Below are positions 47,967-59,900 of a stretch of DNA of 64,000 bases, one piece after another; the first letter of the stretch is position 1, and each line of letters starts with the position of its first letter. The stretch covers positions 2,310,422-2,374,421 of the forward strand of contig FN649744.1 of NCBI GenBank assembly GCA_000310025.1, written 5' to 3'. The DNA comes from Ectocarpus siliculosus. Its lineage: Eukaryota > Sar > Phaeophyceae > Ectocarpales > Ectocarpaceae. Below the pieces are notes generated by a model. It was not told the origin of the DNA. It worked only from the letters and a program-made list of their open reading frames with translations, and ran no database searches. The position numbers were made by a program, and so were the translations under genes.

Positions 47967-50197
47967 GTTCGGCATCTTGTGCTTCCTTCCTTGCGTACGG
48001 ATGACAAGCTGCGTATGACTAAACTTATTTTCTGGTGCTTTCACTTCCAAAGACAGTTATAAGCACTGTGTAACTGCCTCGAGGATGCTTGACCATATCA
48101 ACACAACGTGGTGCGATCATCCCCCTTGCGCGGAGTGAGGGTTCTCGACCCCGCACAACATGATCTACTCGACCACCATTATGGTTACCGCCAAAAAAAC
48201 AACCAGAGGTACAAAAAAAAACGATATTATGCATACCCTCCCCCCGCCCCGCTCCGAGCCCTCTGCAACTGCTTTCCCAGCGGCTCCGCTCCTGGTTCTT
48301 GTCCGCGCCCAAGGCCGCGCCATACAACGACGGCTGCAAATCAGTCATGCCCATCTAGCACAGTTCTGACCATCCGCAAGTACACTATCCTGACCTTCCC
48401 TCCATGTCCGTACGTTTAGCTGTCACCGGATGGGAGGGGTGCTGGAGTGCAAAAGGAACGAGAAGAAATTAATTTGTGCGCGTGGCGCGTCTTTCAATCG
48501 AGCCTGCTGCTGCTGTGTGTGATATGTAGTAATACGAGACAAAACTAACTGTCGCCGCCGATGATCTCTTACGACAGTTTCCACACACAGCAACTAACAA
48601 CTAAACTGCCGGTGGCGGAAACTTCTGCTGCTGATGATGTATGCATGTATACGTATCTGTTGTCTATCCACTACTTACTTTCTCTCCGTACTTGTTCGTA
48701 CCGTCTACATACATGTAACCCCAGCTGTAGGTAGTCTATGTTGTTGGTCAGTCATCGTATCATGCCATTCTTTCATGAAAACATTTATTTCCTCATTATC
48801 TCTCGTTGAAAACGCGTAGACAGACGGCCTACACCAAATAGCTCAATATTGTTCAACTTTCACCGGGTGGGTGTGTCTTGGTGTTGCAACACAACAGTCA
48901 AGCTCCAAAACATGTCGAAAGAGAGCAGAAGAAGCTTGAGCGGTCCCGTGCTAATTGCTTAGTTCGACGTTTGAAGTTTTACGACTCTTGAGGTCCATGT
49001 AATGTAGCAATGAAAACCGAACAAAGATTAGCGCCCGAAAAAATGGGGGGGGGGGTTGTATCAATTCATAATTCGGCTCCGCGAGCCGTCTTGTTTCATA
49101 CCGTAACTCTTTCGGATGGTACACAAGCGGTACATTGCTAGCCGCTAGTTCAACTGGCGCATCATGATATTTCAGATATCTACATGGTACAGCAGACGTG
49201 GAGTGCGGCGGCGAGGAGTGCGCGGCGGATAGACACTGATTACCGCTCAAATTCCAACGATCAACGGCCACAACTTGCGACACACCCAATCAATGCGTGC
49301 TCTGCCCAGTGCCAGGTACAGCTGGGGTGAACAGGCGGGGTACTCTCCCTGCATAGCGTGGTGTGTGTTGATCGTAGACGGTGCCCTATTCGCGTGTTTT
49401 CGTGCATTTATCTCAACTGCGTGGTATGCTCGACAGAGCGTTAAAGTCGATCGTTTCTTTGCCGTTGAGCGGTTGAAGGCGAAGAATACATGGTTTGGGA
49501 GATACGCATACATACGAAAAAGCCACCAACGGATAAACATTTTAAGGTCTGTGGTATTAGCGAGACGTTGTCCTCGTGTCAATCGTCGATATATCGTCTC
49601 CGAAGCCGATCACCGGCCGCGTGGAGTCGCACAACCCTCGCAGGGTCTTCGACACGACATCACATCGACTACTGTCCTGGTAAATCTGCTGGGATGCTTC
49701 GTAGCAGTCTCTTTTTCGGAGTACCTCGCGGCATTGTTTTGAACCAACGCAGCTGGAGAGTAGTTTTCCGAAGCAAGCTGTGAGGCTAGGAAGCAGCACC
49801 GTCGTATCCGGCACGCCCCGACAGCAGCAGTAACACTCACGTATCGACAGGGCCAGGCTGCCACCACCACTCCTTCCTCCTTCCCCGCGACGGAGGCACG
49901 ACTCCTCGCGCATCCCGCTGTCGGTGAAGCGGAAGGGCCACCGGGCGTCCTTCATCAAACTCGCCACCAACCCGCACATACACCGGGTTGCCCTGCGGCA
50001 TGGGACCACTCGACTTGTACGCGGGTCCAATCTATTTCAGTGCTGAAACTCGACACTGCCGGTGTAGCGAATCGAGGACTTCCGGTGTACTACTGTACGT
50101 CGAAGTACATGCGTCGTAGGTCGTAAAAGGTAAAAGGCGAATCCGGAGCAAGCACCTGATCACCACATGGAGCGCCCAGAGGGCACAGCTTCTCAGT

Positions 50198-50648
50198 AGT
50201 GCTGACGACTTGGTCGAAAGCAATGGTTGACACGAAAGTTGGAAGATTCTTTGAAATTGCGGTGGGTGCTGGGTGATCCTGGATTATTCTGGGAAATAGA
50301 AAGCTGTTCTGGTTCTCCGTGTGCCCGGGGTGTCAACAGAAGACCAGGCACGAGCGCAGTAGTGCTGACGACTTGGTCGAAAGCAATGGTTGACACGAAA
50401 GTTGGAAGATTCTTTGAAATTGCGGTGGGTGCTGGGTGATCCTGGATTATTCTGGGAAATAGAAAGCTGTTCTGGTTCTCCGTGTGCCCGGGGTGTCAGA
50501 CGACTTGGTCGAAAGCAATGGTTGACACGAAAGTTGGAAGATTCTTTGAAATTGCGGTGGGTGCTGGGTGATCCTGGATTATTCTGGGAAATAGAAAGCT
50601 GTTCTGGTTCTCCGTGTGCCCGGGGTGTCAACAGAAGACCAGGCACGA
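50198..50648 (+). repeat. Three-copy tandem repeat (163-base unit) upstream of the KDZ-like gene
   Basis: Unit starts GTAGTGCTGACGACTTGG and ends ACCAGGCACGAGCGCA. Copy 1 is 50198-50360. Copy 2 (50361 to about 50497) lacks the last 20-odd bases, and copy 3 (about 50498-50648) lacks the first few. The copies are almost identical, so the array is recent. It ends about 290 bases before the ATG at 50942. Confidence 0.9.
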
Positions 50649-50941
50649 TCGAGCAGCGGCATGCAGCGGTTGGCTGTTGGCTGCTGGAGGTGTAGGTTCA
50701 GCTTTGGTGGTTCGCGAAAGCGGCAGCTCTTTTGGTTCGCGCAAACGCAGAGCACAGAGCTGAATGAAGCAGAGAGCGGAAAGCTTTGGTGCTTCACCTG
50801 TAGACTCGACTACTACAGCACGGTACTGCTGTAGCACGCTGTGCCAACAGAAAAGCGCCCTGGCGTAGGACCCCAACAGCAGCAGCAAAACAAGTCAGAG
50901 TTGCAGCAGTACATAGCTGCATCTCCTCTCTCGGCTCTCCC

Positions 50942-53900
50942 ATGTCTACAAGGGCGGCTGATGTCGATCTGGAGGATCATGAAGAGGACGAGGCAGACCC
51001 CGAGCGTGGAACGACTGGGAGATCAAACAATGTGAGTGTGCTGTGCTGTAGGCGTTGTTGGCATGTACTGCTAGTCTATGCATGTGTGCGCAGTCCATGT
51101 TTTCGGGCTGCAAGATACCGGATCCGCACCCCGCTGCTGTACTACTGCTGTACTGCTGTACTGCTGTGGTCTCGGTCTATCCGGGGGGCACTGCTTTATC
51201 TGGTCATCTGAGACAAGCCCGTACTCGAGCTGCCGTACTCAGCGCGCCATGATGTCACAAAAATGATGAAATTGAGGAACCCCACCCAACCGCGCACTCT
51301 TTACGCCGCGCGAGATACAGAAACAACACAGGGAAAGAGAGCACACACAGCAAATCGACGAGCACTATTGTAAGAAGTCTACAGCGGTAGATTGGTGATT
51401 AAAGCGTGTACTCATTTGGGTCAGGGTTCTACACCTGGATACAAGATTCTCCACAAAAGATTCGTATGTATCATATGTAGCCGTCAATCATCCCTAGAAA
51501 CGATTCATGTGTAGCCGGAGGTATACATTAAGAGTAACCTGCAGGCAACGACACGGGTGGGGCAACGATTTGGGTGTTACAGTATTCCATCATTGTACGT
51601 ACTTGGTTAATCTATAGCTGGCTGCAGAGGGTGTTACCCACTCCCACCTCACACACCGACTCAGGACCTGCTCTGTCAATTGCTACTGCACACCCTTGAA
51701 AAAAAGCCAAAGCGTGTTCGTCCCAAGACGTCATAAGCAGGTTTCGTTTAGGCCCAAGCATCCATCGTCCATGTCTTCAAAAAAAAAAAAAACTTGCTTC
51801 TAATATATCTTTCCGTCCAGCCACGATAATATCACGATCTGCCCTCTGATTTTTTCACACCTTCTGTAGGCCGTGCATTGGGGCACCGAGACGGGCGGAT
51901 CGTCTAGTGTAAGAAGATCCTGGAGCAGCTTACCGCCGCCCATCTCGGCCAGCCAAAATCTATCTCAACGGCTTTCTGCGCACCGGCACCGAGATGAACA
52001 ATCGGGGACGATAGACGGGATTAGTTCAGGAGGGATGGGTCTCATTGCATCCGCTGGGTACGCAGCCTCGCGGAGGGGAGGAGCGGGTAGTTGGGGCGTT
52101 CCCCGTGGTGGGGTGGCTGGTGTTAGCGCTAATGGCGTGGCGACGGCACCTGTGGAATCGACAAGGCGGGGGACGGCAGCTGTTGAGAGAGAACTCCAAA
52201 GGCCAGGCGGGAGCCGGATGCACCCCGCGCCAAGGTCGCCGCTCACGATTTGTGCCGGTGGTTTTTCTTCCAGTGGTGGTCATGTGCCGCGAAGGCTTGG
52301 GCCAGGCGCGCCAAGGTCCCCGCTTATGGTTTCTGCCGGTGGTTTTTCTTCCAGTGGTGGTCATGTGCCGCGAAGGCTTGGGCCAGGCGCACCAAGGTCC
52401 CCGCTCATGGTTTCTGCCGGCGGCTTTTCTTCCAGTGGTGGTCATGTGCCGCGAAGGCTTGGGCCAGGCGCACCAAGGTCCCCGCTCATGGTTTCTGCCG
52501 GCGGCTTTTCTTCCAGTGGTGGTCATGTGCCGCGAAGGCTTGTCATGGATGGGCGGGGCGTGGGGCGTGTCGTGGATGGGCTTAAGGCGACGCCTCGGAC
52601 GGCTGCCGCTTCCATCACCGGTTCTTGCGGGGACATCATGCAGCCGGATAGACGTCACGGCCTCGAAACTGTGGTTCCGGACGACCGGAGAAATGTCGGG
52701 GTTGCCGAGAGAGTGGGAGAAACTAGAGCAGCACCCCAAGAATTCGTGCCATCCCTGGAGACACAGAAACACCGTCGGACTTCCCCCCCCCCGGGTACAT
52801 CTGTGAGCACGTCGACGGGGGGGAGACGGAAAGGGGGGCTAACGCAAAAAGCGAACACCTGCCATGGGTGTAGGCGCAAGATGCCGCCGCATGGGCTGGT
52901 AAAGGATTGCGTCGGCATAGATACGGAGGTATGCCATTACTGGCTGTGCCCGAAGTGTTTCTCGCACTATGAGGAGGCCGCTGAAAGAGAGGCCACTGGA
53001 AGAAAGGAGTTCTCCTGCTGCATACATGGCGGATTGGAGCTCTGCGTTTGTCCACGGTGAACAGAGTAGGGTTCTTGCTTAGATTTCGTTCTACGTAACA
53101 TGTGATCAGGTTCCAAAATTGTAGGTGGCTTGTATGCAACCCCGGGGCCTTCACCTCGGATCAACTTCTCTGAATTTGTCTACCGAAAATAAATAATCCC
53201 AGTATTTGACTCAGCTAGGTGTAGTTACTGTAGGTGTAGCTGCGCCAATCTACGCACCTGAGCTATGCGGGCATGAGAGGGTGTGTGTGTGCTATTGACC
53301 ACGAGCTCTTTACCACGACAGTTTAGGAGCATGCAATGACCCTGGAAGAGCATGCCATGCATCAGTACATAGTTCGAAGTAGTTCGCGGGGCTAGGGCAT
53401 GCTGGTGTGCATTGCAAACTTGTGTGTGCTGACCAATGTGTTTTGGCATAAACCCCGTTCCTATTTGATCACTGCCGCCGCCCACAGCAACAAACGGAAC
53501 CGAAGGACAGGGCCACAAGGGACGCTGCAGCGTTCAGCGCAAGCCAAGAATCGTGCTGTCCCGACCACCATTTTTCAACTTCCTACGCCGACGAGCTCGG
53601 CCCCCACGACAGCAACGACAGCTCCCTCCTCCACGCCAGGTTCAGCAACGGGGGGGGGGCGCCCCAGCTAGGAGTGTCGGTTCCTCTACGACGTTCTCGG
53701 TATGCACGGCGCTGAACCAACTCCGCGTGTCAGTCGTCAAGGCTAACAATGTCTTCATGTGCTCTCGGGGCGAGTGCAGAAAGTGAGCACTATGAAGTGT
53801 GTTGTACGAGTTGGGAGGAAACCGCGTAGGTGCTCAGAGTTTCGCAGTCGTGCCCTTTCTGCGCAGAAGAGGGGGTCGTGCATGCTATCGCCTTGTCCGC

Positions 53901-56900
53901 GTGGAACCAGTGTTGTGGATTGTGGTTCACTGTTGTTTCAACGGCTTTCGATTGCGTTTGTTTGCGCTGATTGCCAAACGTGCTTACATGCTGACGCACC
54001 ACGCCCGACGAAAATACGCTCAGGGTCGAGCAACTCCGTGCAGCAGCTGGGCGTCAGGGCGACACGAACTCTGCACTCGCCGATCGTTGCCAACATGCGG
54101 ACGTTGTGCGCAAGGCAGAGGTTTCATCCCAATCGATACCAACAGCCACTGCATGCTTGAATGGAGATGGAGAATTCGAAAATGCTTTGGCCAGTGTGCC
54201 ACCGGGGACATTCAACGAGAAAATGGTGCGGGCCATGCAACAGCGCTATGCCAGGGCGAAAGAGGAAGGAGTTCCGGTGCTTGTGCGCCTCGCGGAGACA
54301 GCGTGGTTTGCCGTCAGAGACGGCGTGACGTTCCAGCGTAATGTGATCGGGGGGTGGGGTCATGTGAAGACGAGGAGCGACACAACCGACGGGAGCGGTC
54401 ACATGTTCCAGTGCAAGGTGAGCGAGAGGTTGAGCTCCCCTCGTGCAGATTGACGTAGTAACGGAAGACAATAATTTTGTTAGGCTGCGCAGGTATGGTT
54501 ATTTTCTTCGAAATCCACAACTGAATGGGGTTCGTTCTGCTGTGGTGCTGGGAAGAGGTCATGACCGCCTACGGGATCAACACAAGCTAGACAAAATGGG
54601 CTGATGAACGCATGAGTTTTCGACCGCCAATGAACCCATCAATACTAATTTCTAGCAAGATCCGCTCAAGTGTCTTGTCGTGCTCAAGTGTCATCGTTGT
54701 CAGGCTTAGTAACTGTTGCTTCGCTGACGCTTGCGCAAACTCTTAGATACTCTCGGCGCATGGGTGTTCCAGCGAAGACAACACGCAAATTGTCGCTATA
54801 ACTGTTGCAAATTGTCGCTGTAACTACTGTTCCCCGCCCCCTCTCCGATTGCCCCACGGTGTTTTGATTTATCCTTTCCGTGATAACTGGCTCGTCGTGA
54901 AGTCCAACAACGGGAATCCTTGTAGCGACAGCTCTTCGCGGAAGAATACCGGTCGCTGTGTCCATGCCGCCATAGTTGCTCTCCATTTGCATACCCTTGG
55001 TGTGGAGCCGGAGCCGGATGAGGACACTGATGGTGTGGAATATGAGCCGGACGGGGACATGGGGGTGAAGGAGGGTGACCGCGATGCCAACATGGGATTC
55101 GCGTGGAACATCCAGCGGGAGGATGAAGCCCTTTTCGGAGAACGAATGGCAATGGCGAGAAAGATCATCGCCGTGTACAAGTTTCCGATCGAGGAGCCTC
55201 AGCTTAAGGATGGAACGTATGGACGAGACAAAATCCACGTCAACGAGCGCATTTGCACAGGCTGCCGTACCCCGTACGAAGTACTCCCCGACACTGACGC
55301 AATCCTTGTCGGTCAGGTGGGTGTTCTTCGGTAATATTTTTTGCAGTTGTCGAGCAAGCCTTTCCGTATGGCCGAGCTCGTACGGCAGGACGTCGCGCCT
55401 ACAATGCGGACATTTAGTTTTGGCGCGATTGTAAAACCGGTGGTCCCGGGTGGCCGACCTTGGTAGTTCGACATATCGAAAGATCGACTGTTCGTTGCCT
55501 AGATGTGCCGGACGGTTGTGCCGGACCATAAATGGAATCATGAACAAGTTGTGTTCTCGATTGCAAGGAGTAAGTTTTGACATGGTGGGAAATGAGTCCA
55601 TAAGGCATGCCCACGACGACGCCCTCTTCTCTCTCCGTGACCCCTCCGAAATGTCCGCTACCAGGGAGCAGCGCTGCGAATAGTGGACGTCGAGCGTAAG
55701 AAGTGCAACACGTGCAACCTCCGAGGATGGGCTGGCGACAACTTCCTGGAGGACGGAGTGTTCAACTACAACGAGAATATTGTGGTTGAATTGCGCGTCC
55801 TCTACCAGCTTCGCTTGGCTTTCCGAGCTGGCACTCCGGTGTCAACCTGGCTTCGAACCTTCTTGCAGCCTCGGTTGGACAACATGGATTGGCTGGAGCA
55901 AAACCCGATGTTGGCGTCGCGGTGAGGTATTCTGCGTTTCATGCGTTTCTCGTACGAAAGCTGTGTACCACCCAGTTCAGAAACCGTCCCTATTTGAGAA
56001 GATCTAGGCCTTGTAGAGAAAAACAAGTTTCGTGGTACAAATTACAACCCAACCCCTTGGGAAACAATAGCTCGCAAAACACCCTAAAGAGCCGATCCCA
56101 AACGTCGTTGTCGGCGCACAAGTTGAGTTTTTGGCAGAAAGCAAACCCTTGGCACGTGTATTTGGTACGTCGCTAGCCGGAGAAATAAAAATGAACTGAT
56201 TCCTATCATTGTTGGGGCGGAGGGCCGATTTTTGGTCCAAGTGGCCGCTTTCTTAACTTCGCTGTTTCGTAAAATTGACGTCTGTGGCAAAACTCTTCAA
56301 TCCCACCTGAGTCTTTTGTTTTTCCCCGGAAAGAGAGCTTCATCGTTCTCTAGTAGTACTTGAATGCGTGAAAGACATCTGTTGCGCACTCCGATCGTGT
56401 GGGAGGGGCAAGAAGATTGGTCTTGAAGCACATATGTAGGGGTTCTGCGCAGTTGTTGCCTGAATGGCATTTCGCCACATGGAGCCCATGGCTTCAAAAT
56501 GAAATTTCTTCAAAATGAAATTTTGACCTGAGTTGTGCGACTTTTCCTTTAACCTAATTGAAACGTGCTCCGTGAGTCCATGCGCATCACCCCATAAAGT
56601 CAAATCACGCCAATCGTGTTTCTGCGAAGAATTATACCCAGTTCTAGGCGAATCTTTGTTGCTAGAAAATGTCGCATCCGCCGACCCCCCGGCGGTAACG
56701 GGTGGAAGAACGCCGATGTTGACTTGATTTTTTTGTGTTTGGTGCGAACCCAAACTTCATCATGTGTATTGGGTACGTCGCTAGCCTGAGAAAAAGAAAT
56801 GAACTGATTCCAATCATTTTTGGGGTGGAGGACCGTTTTTTGGTTCAAGTGGCCGCTTTCTTGTCCCCGCTGCTGGGGCAAATGGGCGGAATACGGCTCA

Positions 56901-59900
56901 AGTCTTCAATCTCACCTGATTTTTTGTTTTTTTCCCGGAAAGAAAGCTTCACCGTGCTCCAGTAGTACTATGAATGCGTGAAAAACATCCGTTGCACACT
57001 CCGATCGTCTGGGGGGGGGCAAGAATATCGGTTTTTAAACGCTTATGCGGAGGGTTTCGTCCAATTTTGCCTTGGAGGGCATTTTGCCGGCTGGACCACA
57101 TGGCTTCAAAACGAGATGTCGAGCTGGGTTTTGCGACTTTTCCCTTAAAGTAAATTGAAACGTGCTCCCTGGGTTCATGCGCATTACCCCATAAAGTCAA
57201 ATCACGCCAATCGTGTTTCTGCGAAGAATTATACCCAGTTCTAGGCGAATCTTTGTTGCTAGAAAATGTCGCATCCGCCGACCCCCCGGCGGTAACGGGT
57301 GGAAGAACGCCGATGTTGACTTGATTTTTTGTGTTTGGTGCGAACCCAAACTTCATCATGTGTATTGGGTACGTTGCTAGCCTGAGAAAAAGAAATGAAC
57401 TGATTCCAATCACTTTTGGGGTGGAGGACCGTTTTTTGGTTCAAGTGGCCGCTTTCTTGTCCCCGCTGCTGGGGCAAATGGGCGGAATACGGCTCAAGTC
57501 TTCAATCTCACCTGATTTTTTGTTTTTTTCCCGGAAAGAAAGCTTCACCGTGCTCCAGTAGTACTATGAATGCGTGAAAAACATCCGTTGCACACTCCGA
57601 TCGTCTGGGGGGGGGCAAGAATATCGGTTTTTAAACGCTTATGCGGAGGGTTTCGTCCAATTTTGCCTTGGAGGGCATTTTGCCGGCTGGACCACATGGC
57701 TTCAAAACGAGATGTCGAGCTGGGTTTTGCGACTTTTCCCTTAAATTAAATTGAAACGTGCTCCCTGGGTTCATGCACATCACCCCATAAAGTCAAATCA
57801 CGCCAATCGTGTTTCTGCGAAGAATTATACCCAGTTCTAGGCGAATCTTTGTTGCTAGAAAATGTCGCATCCGCCGACCCCCCGGCGGTAACGGGTGGAA
57901 GAACGCCGATGTTGACTTGATTTTTTGTGTTTGGTGCGAACCCAAACTTCATCATGTGTATTGGGTACGTCGCTAGCCTGAGAAAAAAGAATGAGCTGAT
58001 TCCAATCACTTTTGGGGTGGAGGACCGTTTTTTGGTTCAAGTGGCCGCTTTCTTGTCCCCGCTGCTGGGGCAAATGGGCGGAATACGGCTCAAGTCTTCA
58101 ATCCCACCTGATTTTTGTTTTTTTCCCGGAAAGAAAGCTTCACCGTGCTCCAGTAGTACTATGAATGCGTGAAGAACATCCGTTGCACACTCCGATCGTC
58201 TGGGGGGGGGCAAGAATATCGGTTTTTAAACGCTTATGCGGAGGGTTTCGTCCAATTTTGCCTTGGAGGGCATTTTGCCGGCTGGAGCACATGGCTTCAA
58301 AACAAGATGTCGAGCTGGGTTTTGCGACTTTTCCCTTAAATTAAATTGAAACGTGCTCCCTGGGTTCATGCACATCACCCCATAAAGTCAAATCACGCCA
58401 ATCGTGTTTCTGCGAAGCATATTTCCACTTCTAGGCGAAAAGTTGTTGTTACCAGAATTCACATCCGCCGACCCCCCGGCGGTAACGGGTGGAAGAACGC
58501 CGATATTGACTTGATTTTTTGTGTTTGGTGCAAACCCAAACGTCAGCATGTATATCGAGTTCGTCGGTAGCCGGAAAAAAAAAAATGAACTGATTCCAAT
58601 CATTTTTGGGGCGTAGGGACGTTGTTTGGTTCAAGTGGCCGCTCTCTTAACCTCGGTGTTTGGGTAAAATTGACGTCTGTGGCAAAACTCTTAATTCCCA
58701 CCTGATTTTTTTGTTTTTCTCAGGTAAACAAGTTTCCTTGTGCTCCAAGGATACATAGGGGTGCGTGAACAACATCTGATAGCAGTAGTTCCACAGCCCG
58801 AAGAGTGTACGGATTGATTTTGTCTGTTTTTAATTCCTATTTGTTTTTTTTCGCGTTTTTGGTCACGATATGGTTGAAAACGACTCGTGGGCGGTATTGG
58901 CAACCGCAAGACACACGACTGTGCGTACATCATGCCGGGATCGTCGCAGTACTGAGTCCAGCATGCCTAGTGGGGTGTGTGCGGGAGATTTACAGCAAGA
59001 AGACACGAATCGCCTTCGGTACGCTGGTGTTGACGCTTCACGTAACCGATACTTTATCAACACGCGCGACCATTCCATACTTCTACATCACATCATCCCA
59101 GCGAAACCAGCTACGTGCGTGCTGAGCGTTTCCTTTCGCGTTTGCATAGACGGCCAGGGCCGACATTTTGTCGAACTATGTGTGACAGCGAACTAAAACC
59201 TGCGCTGCTGTTTAATCGTACAGAGCCTACATCCGGTTGTTTGCGCATTGAAGCAAGCAAGCTCTTAGACAAGAGCATATGCTAACAATGACAACGCGTG
59301 CTGGGTATCATGTGCATGAACACCCCACACGAAAGTTTCCTACGAGCCTATGTCGGTGCATCAAATCCCCAACAAGCGTGCTGGTGCCTTTCCATTTGTG
59401 CGAAAGCCGCCACGGCAGGATGTCCAGGATACTGAGGACCCTCACATTTAGCCACAGAACAGAGAGAGAGATGAAAGATGCTTGTTGAAGGAAGATGTCG
59501 CGATGTGGTCGAAGAGCGTTTGTGCGAGCCAAGCCTTCTTGCATTGGACGTACTTGTCGGGTATTCGTCAAAGAGTAGCCTGCACGAGGGTGCCATCCAG
59601 CACGCACGTAGCTGGTTTCGCTGGGATGATGTGATGTAGAAGTATGGAATGGTCGCGCGTGTTGATAAAGTATCGGTTACGTGAAGCGTCAACACCAGCG
59701 TACCGAAGGCGATTCGTGTCTTCTTGCTGTAAATCTCCCGCACACACCCCACTAGGCATGCTGGACTCAGTACTGCGACGATCCCGGCATGATGTACGCA
59801 CAGTCGTGTGTCTTGCGGTTGCCAATACCGCCCACGAGTCGTTTTCAACCATATCGTGACCAAAAACGCGAAAAAAAACAAATAGGAATTAAAAACAGAC

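Larger units (their letters stand above)
47111..50197. other. Gene-poor region with a gap and a dispersed repeat
   Basis: No gene can be supported. It contains a poly-G-flanked gap (47588-47780) and dispersed-repeat copy 2. One minus-strand stretch ending at a GTGAGT donor (exon end at 49841, reading WPFRFTDSGMREESCLRRGE) looks mildly coding and could be an upstream exon of the membrane-protein gene, but nothing ties it there. Confidence 0.4.
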
